Below, in pieces: positions 11,532-23,448 of a stretch of 64,000 nt of DNA. The notes beneath the pieces were generated by a model. It saw only the letters and a program-made list of their open reading frames with translations. It made no database searches and was not told where the DNA came from. Origin of the DNA: Synaphobranchus kaupii (Eukaryota; Chordata; Actinopteri; Anguilliformes; Synaphobranchidae); assembly GCA_029718625.1 (NCBI GenBank), contig CM056395.1, positions 24,735,273 to 24,799,272 of the forward strand, given 5' to 3'. Position 1 is the first letter of the stretch. Each line of letters begins with the position of its first letter. The position numbers and the translations under genes are program-made.

Positions 11532-11533
<2 letters not shown>
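9755..11533. other. Unannotated intron sequence
   Basis: This is unique AT-rich sequence with no recognisable gene, transposon end or tandem array. Confidence 0.5.
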
Positions 11534-11581
<48 letters not shown>

Positions 11582-11583
11582 CA
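11534..11583. repeat. (CA)n microsatellite, interrupted once
   Basis: This is a CA run with a single interruption. It creates long spurious His/Thr and Val/Cys open frames on both strands. Confidence 0.97.
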
Positions 11584-12585
11584 TACACAGGGGCAGAAAT
11601 GGCAGTGTGTATCGCAATGGGTGAGCTTTGTTCCGACGCTGACGCTTTTGACACGGCTATCTTTTCCCCTTTGGAAAAGGACAACTATTGGACCACCACA
11701 TTGCTTCAGGGGTGTTCTTGTCCCCAAATTAACATCCAGGCCTGGCTGCTCCATACTTTGCCTCTTAAGCTGGCATTACTCAGCATAACACCCAGCACAG
11801 ACTACTTAGGGCTTAACTCTGCTAAAGCTCAAACTAGGCCGCTTCTATTCCCATTATTCCACAGCAACCTCTTGGGAGATCACAGTAGCAGACAACAGAA
11901 AGCTGCCAGTTTTGCGATATGACAATAACCTCCATGTAGTACAAATAGGTGTGCATCTAAGTTTGACCTCATACAATTACTCATAATTCATACGGAGGCA
12001 GCTGACTCTGAGAGCATAACTCTTGAACACACGTCTTTTCGGGACAGTGTGGATGCAGAACATTCATAACTGTCAGTCATCCATCAGCTGACTTTCCATT
12101 GCTCCGAGGCGTATAATATCACACCGACGATTGCTGTTCTGAATTATGATTTCTCATCGTTGCATCTAATCAATATTTTCACAAAGAGACCGTGGGTCAT
12201 GAGATTGAAGTGTGTTTTTCGGTTTAGTACAAAACACGGCGGTTCACTGGCTGAACACCAGTCATGCTACGGAGCGATTATTTATTTAATTTGATATTTA
12301 ATTAATTCACTGTTCTAATGGTAACACAGTGTTGTCACGGGTAAAATATACGTATGTTGCGAAGACCCTCAACAATTAAAGTTCAGGAAGGAATATGGGA
12401 TAGAGACCACTGTCGCCTTCTCTGATAGGGTAATTTAAATGGCTGTTAATGTGCGGCTATTCGTCGGTGGCTAATGAGCCAACGGCCTCTCTGTTCAGGG
12501 AACAGCTCCAGCCCTGGGGCCTAAGCACTCAGACCTGTCTCTACTCGTGGATTTGATATTAGGGGTCATGCATCAGCAGCAGTAC

Positions 12586-12616
12586 AAAGAAGAAGAAGAA
12601 GAAGAAGAAGAAGAAA
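12586..12616. repeat. (AAG)n microsatellite
   Basis: There are about nine AAG units. Confidence 0.97.
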
Positions 12617-12915
12617 GAAACCCCACAGAAACAGGATTAAGAAGCGCTCTGTGGCTATGGAAAATTCCGCTGGAGTGAAAGGGGAAATATATTACTGAAA
12701 CCACCTTTTCTGCATTATGATATTATGGTGAGTTACTGTGTGACAAAGAAAAGAAGTACTGAAGAGATGTGTATTTATTTTGGGAAGGCAAAGCGCTTCT
12801 GTGTCTTGCCGTCCCGCACATCGCCTGAATTATCGCGTCGTACGTCAGTTACGCGATCGGGTGGAATTTGTCTCATAACTTGCATCAGCATCTGTTTTCT
12901 ATACAGTGCATTTTT

Positions 12916-13428
12916 TAACACACAAATAGCTGTGTGCTATATCACGGACATCAGGCAGCCCTAAACCCCCCCGATTGTTAGAGATGTTTCTGTCTTTTTT
13001 CCCCCTGTCTGAATCCTCAAGTGCATAATTGGACTGACTATGAAGCTCAGTGAAAGGGGACAATTTATTATTAAGGAAACTATTCTGCAGAACAGTACTG
13101 CAAAGATCATTTTCCTACTATCTCTGGTTACTGGCCTACTGCTGACAGTAGTATCCTTTTTTGAGCAAGTATTGGTGTCATAAACTACAGGCAGAATTTA
13201 TGCTGTCCCTAATTATTAAAATTCCTATTATGCAGGTACAAAATACAAAATGCATTATTAATAAGTTGCCAAAAAGCCATGATATTTTACTGCATAATGT
13301 AGATTTGAATAAACTGTGGATTAATTAACAAATAAGACGCTCTTCAACAAGTCATCTGATAATCATCTCAAACCGGCTGTCAAATTCTAAACTAACTACA
13401 AGCTGTCGATTTCAAATACAGTCAAATA
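12916..13428 (+). repeat. Intronic segmental duplication, copy B
   Basis: This is the partner of 6401-6876, in the same orientation and about 6.5 kb away. It is slightly longer because of insertions near its right end. Both copies begin TAACACACAAATA and end near GATTTCAAATACAGT. Confidence 0.9.
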
Positions 13429-16400
13429 ATAATTAATTGATATATTTGTATAATTATGCAATTTTTTTAAATTGTGTAAACATGGGAACAGATCATATCA
13501 TATAAACTGCTGCTTCCAAAAGGCATACACAATAACAAATGACATTAGTCTCACGGAAACTGCTAAACTAAACTATACATTAGTACGAAACAGTATTCAC
13601 ATCGACCTAGTTTTCTGGAACACACTCAAATATCCACTTCAGGAAGAACAATGACAAAGATTAATACTGTTTTGGCTGAATGAGACTGATATTTTTGGAA
13701 TTTATTTAACAGTCCTGACAGAAATCCTAATGAATCAGCAAGATTACAGTGAATCATATCCAGATCTAAATGGCAAGTGTAGATGGGTTGAACTGCCCAG
13801 TGTCATCATTATTGTTCCGCGAGTTTCGTAATTGTGTACACGTCTGCATTCATGTTATTTTAGGGGTTAGGAGAATGTCTGAGAGGCCCGACGAGTCATA
13901 AAATCAACACCCTCCTCGCTGGCCACGCCTTAATCAGCGCAGATGGAGTCATATCCAAACTCCCTGCGGACCAAACAGAAACAAAGCCGCGCAGTTTCAC
14001 CGGTTCTCGTCGAAAGACGAGTACTATCCCGTGTACACTTGTGTTCATTATCCATTCCACACGCTGTACGAGACTAACCTTACCAGAGGTCGTGTGAAAC
14101 ATCAGTGTCAAGTCTAGCCAAGGCCTGACCTCGGCTTGCCGAATACTTTTAAGTTTGCATTTCATAAGCGGCCATTACACTTTAACGACCCCTGACCCCC
14201 CCCCCCCCGCCCGGCCCACCCCGCTTTCCCCTTTTCAATCCACAGCCCCAGGTTGTTTCGCATTCCTCGTGAGGTAAAGCCCCCCCATATTGCCTCCTTT
14301 GAAAGACGATCCCCTTCAAGTCGAGCGACTGGCCCGTGGCCGCCTCTCATTGGCTCACTGGGGAACGCACACCTGAATTCCCCCACCGTTGACACAGTTG
14401 GCCTTTTGTGGCCCTATCATTCCATAACCCCTAAAAAAAAAAAAAAAAACGAGCGCAAGCTGATTACCGGACCCTGTCACTGAGCTCTTCAGGGGAGAAG
14501 TCAACTCATCACACCCCTGTCGGACTCACAGAGGAGGCAAATCTATTCTTTGTTTTTGTTTTTTTTTGTGGGAGAGCAGCAAAGCAGCACAAAAAAAGAA
14601 AAACTGATTCATGCTCATTTGGAGAAAACAAGGCTTGTTTATCTAGCGAACATTATATTGTGACGTGTTTATGCTCAGTGATCAGTGACGGGATACCCCA
14701 CACTAAGCCAGTCAGAATTGAGCATTGATCCAAGCAAAGGTATGTTTATGAACAACCCCATGTGAAGTAGTCCATGTAAAACAATATGCAAACAAATAGT
14801 TACATATTTTCAAACAAAATTACTTCAGAATACTGTGATTTAATTTGTTTCCTAAAAATGACCACTTGCTTGAGTGGCACTAAAATCTATGGGTTTTTTT
14901 TTGTGTTGCTAACTTTCATAATTTCTGGAAATGGTTTACAGAATTTGGTCTTCACTCAGGCTTGTTTACTTATTGTTCACTATATTCGTGAGGTTAAGTG
15001 GCACAAACCTGGAGGAATCTAAACTACAGTCTATTTTTGAGCCATATTTTTTTCAAAATGTCATTGACTGCAGGGAATATACTAATCAGTCATCTTCAAT
15101 AAAACAATAAATCCATCTTCTGGAACTTTCCATCCTCGTACTGACAGTGAATACTGTATATTAATGTGTTAGCTTCAATTAACAACTATCTGTTTGTGAT
15201 GATTTTGGGACAAAAAAAACAATGAACATTTTGGATACTTTCACACCCATAAGAAAATGTGTCATTCTTTGAAGGCACTACTTTCTAAAAATAATTATAA
15301 GTTGAAAATTAAAATGTTTTCTTAACTAAGTGCGATTTTTTTTTTTTTGTGCGCAGCAAATCCCAATAGGACTTTTCTACAAAATGTAATTTACCATATT
15401 AGTTGTAGACAGCAGAACTCGCACACGTTTTATAGTCTGTTCATTCACCATCAAATGCTTGTCACTTTCTGTCATGTGAATATTTCTTTTTTTTAAAGGA
15501 AAAATATAAATAAAAAATACAAGCCTCAACAGTATTTTCTTGAAGGAAGACGATTGGCTCTGCTCATATTAATATAGGAACACCACAGGGAATGAGAGTA
15601 AAGATCTATTTTTTCCCATTTTTGGCAAAGAATTATGTTTTTTTTTTTTTAAGCTCAATTAATAAGGAGATGAAGAACATGGAATGTTTTCTCAAAGGAG
15701 GTCTACATTCTTTCAATAGAGGCTTTCTTTTGTCAATGGCTGTATTGAGTTCCCACTGCACTGTGCCACACTGGGGCCTGTCTTAAGTGCCCCCATTTCC
15801 CTCCTTAGCCAAAAAGGCTGAAAGGCTAATCTGTCTCTCCACCCCATTTGATCCCATCCTTGGTCTAGAGACCTACATTACATATTGTTCATCTGCATTG
15901 ATCTGTGATATTTCTTCTGTCAGTCTAATGTGTCAGACAGAACAAACATCTCCAACTGAACATAAATGCGCTGAAAATATTTGAAGGGAATTACAATAGT
16001 TTTTATTTATTTATTTATAATACATATTTTTTTAATCCAAAAGTATATCAGGGATTCCCACAGGTATTAAGAGGGGAGGGACTGCACCTCTGGAAATTTC
16101 AGAGAAAAATCAATAAAACCTCAGACTCAAATCTCCATGGAGGGTTAAAAAAAAAAAAAGATACGTTGCCGCTATTTAACAAAGTTCGTACCGTGTATTC
16201 ACGTTTTCACCAGGTCAGGTGCAGGCTATACGACGTGAATACCAGGGCTCGCCGCTTCGCACCGGCCGTCACCGCTTACCCTCTGAGGCACTACTCCCGT
16301 CGCTAAGCATTTTCCTGGGGGAAGCCCTGTATATATTACGTTCCCTCCAGGAGCCAAAGTCAAGCTAACATTATAATTAATAGCGTAGGATAAAAAAGCT

Positions 16401-16702
16401 TTATTAACGACTGCATTCTTCTGCTGCGAGAGGAAGCACAGCTGGCAGTGAACCTGTTGACAGGACTCCATTACTGCTGTGATTTGTTCCCCAAAGGGGC
16501 CTCTCGCGGGCCAGCACTGCACCGCAGAGCCGGGCTGATTAACACTGATTCAGATCCTAACCGGCTCTCCACCACTCAGCGCACAAGGCTCAGCGCGCAA
16601 CGCTCACTTCAGCTCTTCAAAGCTGCAGGCCCGAACTCCACAAAGCTGTGGTCGAACCTTTCTGTCTGATTTGGGGATACCTACATAAAGCCTCATTAGG
16701 TG
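13429..16702. other. Unannotated intron sequence
   Basis: I see no gene or interspersed repeat that I can name. There are poly(C) (14198-14210), poly(A) (14432-14450) and poly(T) runs. Open frames are short and without family resemblance. Confidence 0.5.
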
Positions 16703-16706
16703 CGTG

Positions 16707-16749
<43 letters not shown>

Positions 16750-16868
16750 CATCAGTGTGTATTTTTGCATGTGGAGTGTGTGAGTGTGTGTGTGAGCATG
16801 TATGTGAGTGTATTTTTGCGTGTCGGGTGTGTGTGTGTGTGTGTGTGTGTATGCGCATGTGTGTGTGT
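16703..16868. repeat. (TG)n-rich block
   Basis: Two TG runs flank an imperfect internal repeat containing GTGTATTTTTGC twice. This is alternating purine-pyrimidine sequence that can adopt Z-form. Confidence 0.95.
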
Positions 16869-17312
16869 ACGTGTGGGGGCTTATATTCGTAAGTTACACC
16901 AGTGGCCATTCCAATAAAATGAAAATATTCAAAACCCATGAAATATGTTTGGATGGTTGCACAGTGCAAAGCATTTATCATTTTATTTTATTTTCCCTGA
17001 AAGAGCCATATGTACTGGGTCACCCTCTCTTTTTTCATCTTTTTTCTCCCCTACTTTTCTCCCCAATTTGAAAGCCCATTAGTACATGTGTATCAGTGTT
17101 CATTGTTGAAAGCTCTACAGAGAAGCGTGGGATCTCTTACAAAGCACGCAATGCCCCCGCCGCTTCTTACCACGCCATAGCACACAAGTCTGGAAAAACA
17201 CTTCATCTGCAGCTTGACAGGTGGACTGATCGACCTGCAGGGGTCGATGGTGCACGGTGAGATACTGTAATGGCAGCCGACAGAAACCCTCCCGTCCCTG
17301 GTGACGCTCGAG

Positions 17313-17474
17313 CAGGGATACTCATTTGGCCCTTGGGGCCAGTAGTGTCGCTGGAAGATTTAAACATGGGACACCAGGTGAGTTAAATGCCTGACCAATC
17401 AATCAACTAACTATCGGGTGGAAAAGAAAATCAGCATTACTACTGCCCTCAAGGGCCAGATTTGAGTATCCCTG
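17313..17474. mobile_element. Foldback MITE adjoining a minisatellite
   Basis: The left arm CAGGGATACTCATTTGGCCC TTGGGGCCAGTAGT pairs with the right arm ACTACTGCCCTCAAGGGCCAGATTTGAGTATCCCTG. The flanks share GTGAC but no clean duplication. The CAGGG end is hAT-like. Confidence 0.8.
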
Positions 17475-17491
17475 GTGACAGTAGAGCGGGA

Positions 17492-18271
17492 CCCATCCAT
17501 TCTCTAGAACAGTGGCTTAACAGATACCAGATCATAGAGCCCATCTATGCACTAGAACAGTGGCTTAACAGGTACTAGATCATAGAGCCCATCTATGCAC
17601 TAGAACAGTGGCTTAACAGATACTAGATCATAGAGCCCATCTATGCACTAGAACAGTGGCTTAACAGATACCAGATCATAGAGCCCATCTATGCACTAGA
17701 ACAGTGGCTTAACAGATACTAGATCATAGAGCCCATCTATGCACTAGAACAGTGGCTTAACAGATACCAGATCATAGAGCCCATCTATGCACTAGAACAG
17801 TGGCTTAACAGATACTAGATCATAGAGCCCATCTATGCACTAGAACAGTGGCTTAACAGATACTAGATCATAGAGCCCATCTATGCACTAGAACAGTGGC
17901 TTAACAGATACTAGATCATAGAGCCCATCTATGCACTAGAACAGTGGCTTAACAGATACCAGATCATAGAGCCCATCTATGCACTAGAACAGTGGCTTAA
18001 CAGATACCAGACCATAGATCCCATCTATGCACTCGAACAGTTCCTTAACAGATACCAGACCATAGAACCCATCTATGCACTAGAACAGTTCCTTAACAGA
18101 TATCAGACCATAAAGCCCATCTATGCACTAGAACAGTTCCTTAACAGATATCAGACCATAAAGCCCATCTATGCACTAGAACAGTTCCTTAACTGATACC
18201 AGACCATAGAGCCATCCATGCACTAGAACAGTTCCTTAACAGATACCAGACCATAGAACCCATCCATGCAC
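17492..18271. repeat. 48-bp minisatellite, about 16 copies
   Basis: The unit begins CCCATCTATGCACTAGAACA and ends ACCAGATCATAGAG. The first ten or so copies carry CAGTGGCTTAAC and are nearly identical. The last five carry CAGTTCCTTAAC and ACCAGACCATA. So two sub-blocks have expanded separately. The unit has stop codons and no coding sense. Confidence 0.97.
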
Positions 18272-19629
18272 CATGTTTCCTTCTAGAACTTGAAGCGAAT
18301 AAAATATTCACTAACCCATAAGAACAAAATAATCGTGGTTATAAAAACTACTACTGATGATGCCTTAGCTATACCATTAACTCTGATGCCCAGAGTTCTC
18401 TTTAAGTGAACCAATAGCTTTATAGGGTTACTGAAATAAAATTGAACCATGAAATAGACCAAATCCAAGCATTCACTAAATAAATAGGATGTATGCCATG
18501 CGCTGAAATATGAAAGGGAAATATAACCCTACTGACTCAGCATAAGAAATTATGTCAATGGTATGTAATGGAGGGGCATCGCATTTCAACAAGATAATGA
18601 GGTGAAACACGCGGGCCTGTTGCAGAGGAGCTATTTGCATGAGAAGAACATCTTTGGTCTCTAATCATACACACCATTAGGAGTCCCCATCTGGCTTAGA
18701 TTCAACTGAATCCCAGCCTGCCTACAATGTTCGCATATAGAAAGCGCAAGCAGAGAAAAAAAAAAAGCTTCATGCTTTTCTGAAGTTCTACGCTTATTTT
18801 TAAAGTCATTATCTATTTGAAATGGCAGCCGAGGCGCCGTGAGGAAATTAATGCGTTGGATTACTTGGGACAGTTTTTATACAACATTTTATTCATATAC
18901 CCGGAATCACTTCGACGCACTAAAACACTAGGGTTCCTGGCTCTCACCAAAATGCTGACTGTCACTTCCTACATATCATTTTACTGAATATATAATGTGG
19001 GACAAGTCAATAGCCTCCAGCCCTTGTGCACCAGTCATTTAGGCATTGGAGAGCCATTCTGTAATATTTATGACATCTTGCAGTTATTGATCTCGGTATG
19101 CATTGTGTCACCTGATGTAAACTAACATCTAGACGCATTGACCTCTTGTCAATATTAATCCTCATTAAACACCACTCTGCTTCAACGCGCAACTTCTAAA
19201 CCGCGTCTTTCAACAACTCAAATGATGCAATTTAAGCCCCGGCTCTAATTCATCCATTTATAAGATATACACGCCCTTCAGGACACCGATAAAAACTGCG
19301 GAGCGTTTAACCCGTTTCCAAAAAGCCTGCTCGGTTAATGTTGCTGTCGTTTGTTTCGAAGGCTTTGACAGCACTTTGGCAATCTAAGACAAGGAAGATG
19401 GCCACGGACCGCTATTCAGGCCATTTGCAGCCTTCCTATGGGTTGAAGGGAGTTATTGATTTTTCTATCTGGGTTAAAAAAATAAAGAGAACTAAAAAGA
19501 AATATAGGGAACAAAGGAGCCTCGCTGTTTTCGTCCAACTCTGTCTGGCCGGCGGTACGGGACGTGGCAACATTTCAGTTAAATCCTGAACTAAAAATGG
19601 ATCTGACAGAGCGATACGCCACAGACATT
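18272..19629. other. Unannotated intron sequence
   Basis: This is unique AT-rich sequence with no gene seen. An ATTTGCAT octamer lies near 18633, but a single octamer is not meaningful alone. Confidence 0.5.
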
Positions 19630-19845
19630 AACATTTAACGGCATTTAGCCGACGACCTTATCCAGAGCGAATTACATTCTTTTTACATGCAATCAATTTG
19701 TACAGCTGGATATTTACTGAAGCGATTAGGGTTCAGTATCTTGCTCAAGGGTAGAACAGCAGCGCCCCATCTAGCAATCCAAACTACAAGGTTGGAGAAG
19801 CCCAGTTCGCTAACCATTACGCTACGCCACTACCTGTAGATTACA
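19630..19845 (-). mobile_element. tRNA-derived SINE, minus orientation
   Basis: It starts GGCATTTAGCCGACGACCTT and ATCCAGAGCGA, continues TTCAGTATCTTGCTCAAGGG, then a B-box-like complement and CTAACCATTACGCTACGCC at the tRNA-like end. It is the same family as 42353-42597. Confidence 0.88.
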
Positions 19846-20306
19846 AAACAAACTATTAAGATTCAACGTATTCAAGTTCCTACTGAGTAAAAATAACAGT
19901 ACAAAAATGAAGACTAATTTTTTTTTAAAGAACAAAACTGGACAGAAATGATTATATCTGAAAAAGAAACTCTGACAGCTGAGGTAGACATGTTTTTAGG
20001 GTTCCTCTTGGCAAGTAAGAAAAAACCTCTCATTTTACCTCCGCCTGGAGAACAATTGAGTGCAGAAATGGGCATTGTTTCCACGGCAGTAAAGCAGAAT
20101 CGTTTTACTTTATCTTTGTCAGACATCTGATTGTTGCTGATGGCTCTTCCCAGAGACAGCTTGCAGTCTCCTGCTCCGCTAGCAACACTCTATCAAAACA
20201 AGAGACTGCCACCCAGTGTGTATTAGCATTCCCCCCATGAAAAAAAAAGGACCAAGAAAAGTTTGTGCCCAGAACATCAGAGAACAAAAAAAACTTGAAT
20301 GTGTGC

Positions 20307-20583
<277 letters not shown>

Positions 20584-20802
20584 TCTGTGTCTGTCTGTGT
20601 GTACCCCAGGGACAGTTTTGTTTTTTTGGACTTGTGTTTGCTACATTAAAGGGTGGATTCAATAAGAAGGTATTGCAACCATACATTGCCTATTTTTACT
20701 ACATCAAATGTGGTTGCCACGATTACATAAGTCCTGATCAGGGGAGAGACAAAAATCAAGACTGCAGGACTGAAAGGAAAATATACGTACCATCCATGAG
20801 AT

Positions 20803-21030
20803 CACACTGCAAAAAACAAAGCTTAACAAGCATTTTAATCTTATATTTACTTCTGTTACTTGTTTGCTAAATAAGACAAACTATCTGCCAGTGGGGTGAG
20901 ATAGTTTTACTCATTTCAAGATTTTCCAGCAGGGTAAGATAATTTCACTTGTCAAGCAAAAAACTATATTTTCCACTTTTGAGAAAAAAAAAGACTAAAA
21001 AACTTGTTAAGACAGACATTTTTTGCAGTG
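20803..21030. mobile_element. hAT-type MITE with CACTGCAAAAAA ends
   Basis: The ends CACTGCAAAAAA and TTTTTTGCAGTG are inverted. Inner words CTTAACAAG and CTTGTTAAG pair. The identical 8-bp duplication CATGAGAT flanks it (20795-20802 and 21031-21038). The interior is AT-rich and non-coding. Confidence 0.9.
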
Positions 21031-21039
21031 CATGAGATA

Positions 21040-22546
21040 TTATTAATAATTATTTATTTTATTTTATTTTTATTTTTTTATTTGTTCCAGTCTGCACAAA
21101 AGTAGCATTTAAAATGTCTAACTAAATCAAACTGTGCAGTATATCCCCCCCTTAACTTACCCACTGAGGAAGCCTCAAGTGTACTTTGCCGCATGTGTAT
21201 CATATTTTGAATGAGCCATTTGAGTTCATATCATCATTTTCCATCTATCTAATGTGTAATAACACAGCTAATGAAGAGAGGTTAATGGTAGTAAATAGCA
21301 AGTTTAGGAATATTGCTTCATACATGGTTTCACAGAAGCTGCCCATCGTTGAATGCGTCTGCCAGCCATACGGAAGTGTTTATGTTATAAATATCACACG
21401 ATATTCATGCTGCGCTCCACTGCGCCGTGCGCTAATCTGCGTTATTGCGCTGGGTAGACGGACCGCGCTTTAGCTAACGAACGCAACTGAACTCACTCTG
21501 TGACTCACAACTCGCATCCGTTCCAACAATCCAGGCATACAAGGCCCTAATGAAATACAGGCCCTACAACTGTTGTAGGGTCAGGACTTCATAAATCCCA
21601 TTCGTAATTATAACACAGAGTATGATGTCAGACGTAAGAAACGTCCATTAAATGGTCACATGACCTAAAGGTGGGGTGATGGCGCTTTTGAAAAGAGGGG
21701 TGACCTGCGCCAGGCACTGACCGTGGATCCAGTAGCACTGTGGGCTCACTTCCTTCTTCAACCCCCAACATACAGCTAAGGGTTTCGGTTTTTTTTTCCT
21801 TGGCAGAAGTTGGTGTGAATGTGTCCTTTTGTTCCCTTGGGAACAAGTGTGCGCCAATTTCTGCCATGAATTTAACACACGATACATTTCATAACGAATT
21901 AGAGGTTTTCTGTAAAAGCATTAAAAAAAAAAGAAAAGTAACCTCTGGAGATGATGTTCAGTTGGGTGAACCAAGCACAACATGCCACAGAAATACTTTC
22001 TGGGCTGTTTTTGAAACACTTGAAACTTTTGAAAGCAAATTCTTTCTCTTGGTTTTATTTTATCACAGCAGGTCCCTAAGAGCCTTTTTATCCTCGTCTT
22101 CTCGGAAAGCAGAAGGTGGGGGGGTGGGACTAAAAATGAAACGGGTGAATTGACAGCTTGCTGGTTATTAAAGAAATCCAATGACCTATTTTCTCCATGA
22201 CAAAATCGAAGCTAACTCAACTGAACCTCACTGAACAGCTGGTATCCAATGAATGATTTCCAGGTAAAAACTTCACCCTGAAACCGTGTCACCACTCGGT
22301 TCATTGAAAATGGATAGAAATCGAGAGCCTGCAACAAGGGTTTCCCTGCAGTGAAAATAAAGTACAAAGTTAATTGGTTCGGCTTATTAGATTACAGAAT
22401 CTGGGCTACTTTTGTCTGAGGCCAAGACTCTTACGCACCCAATAATATACTGTAATCTGTCTGGACATAGTCAGCCTCTGCAATTATGATTTTGGTCAAT
22501 GTTCGCAGTTTTTAGACATATAACACATGATTTATTTGTCCACACA
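21040..22546. other. Unannotated intron sequence
   Basis: No gene or nameable repeat is seen. The open frames around 21740-22150 are not related to any family I know. Confidence 0.5.
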
Positions 22547-22548
22547 TA

Positions 22549-23144
22549 CAGTTGAAGTCGGAAGTTTACATACACTTGTTGGTTGAAGTCATTAAAATTT
22601 ATTTTTAACCACTCCACAGATTTCATGTTAGCAAACTATAGCATTGGCAGGTCAGTTAGGACATCTACTTTGTGCATGACACAAGTAATTTTTCCAACAA
22701 TTATTTACAGACAGATTATTTCACTTTTAATTCACTATATCACAATTCCAGTGGGTCAGAAGTTTACATACACTAAGTTGACTGTGCCTTTAAATTTTTA
22801 ATATTCGGTCGCATATCCTTTGCATGCCCTTCCTGATGTCTGTGACCCAAAAACATCAAAAAACTCTCGATATCTTATTTTCTGGTACTCTTACAAGCGA
22901 TACTATAATGTCTCTGCATTTGAATGGATCTCTATGGGAATTGGGGGTCAGGACTAGATTTAGCTGTAAATTATGTTGGAACAGTATGGAATACATGATT
23001 TGTAAAATGGCTGTAAGTCATCAAGGGTAGATGTCCTAAGTGACTTGCCAACACTATAGTTTGCTAACATGAAATCTGTGGAGTGGTTAAAAATTAGTTT
23101 TAATGACTTCAACATAAGTGTATGTAAACTTCCGACTTCAACTG
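22549..23144. mobile_element. Tc1-type MITE with long salmonid-like terminal arms and mosaic interior
   Basis: The ends CAGTTGAAGTCGGAAGTTTA are exact inverted copies, flanked by TA on both sides (22547-22548 and 23145-23146). The left arm of about 240 bp has the outer and inner direct repeats (GAAGTTTACATACAC again near 22760) typical of IR/DR-type Tc1 elements. The right arm has only about 115 bp. Between them, 22800-23026 is not transposase. It is the reverse complement of the interior of the element at 60777-61187, which has different ends. It is non-autonomous. Confidence 0.93.
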
Positions 23145-23289
23145 TATTTCTTACTGTACCATGGCTACACTGTGGATAATTTAAATATGAATGAATATAC
23201 AAATTGATAATTCAATGAATTACAATGAATTACGTGTTTAATTAATGTCTTGCATTCACGGGTTGTCGAGGCTGTATATTCTTACAGAC

Positions 23290-23448
23290 AAGGTGTCAGG
23301 AGCACTCTGTGGATAAAATCGGACACTGGCGTCTAGCAAAATATATTTATTAGGACAATTATATAGTGCAAAAAAATAAAATAAGTGCATGTGAAAAAGA
23401 AGTAATCGGCTAGAAGCCATTTTATCCACAGACTGCTCCTGACACCTT
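23290..23448. repeat. Small foldback element
   Basis: Arms of about 31 bp starting AAGGTGTCAGGAGCA and TGTGGATAAAAT are inverted with about two mismatches. They are separated by a loop of about 95 bp. The element type is not recognised. Confidence 0.8.

Noticed and set aside
17492..18271. CRISPR-like regular array
   Set aside because: The whole 48-bp unit repeats with no unique spacers, and the genome is vertebrate. It is a minisatellite.
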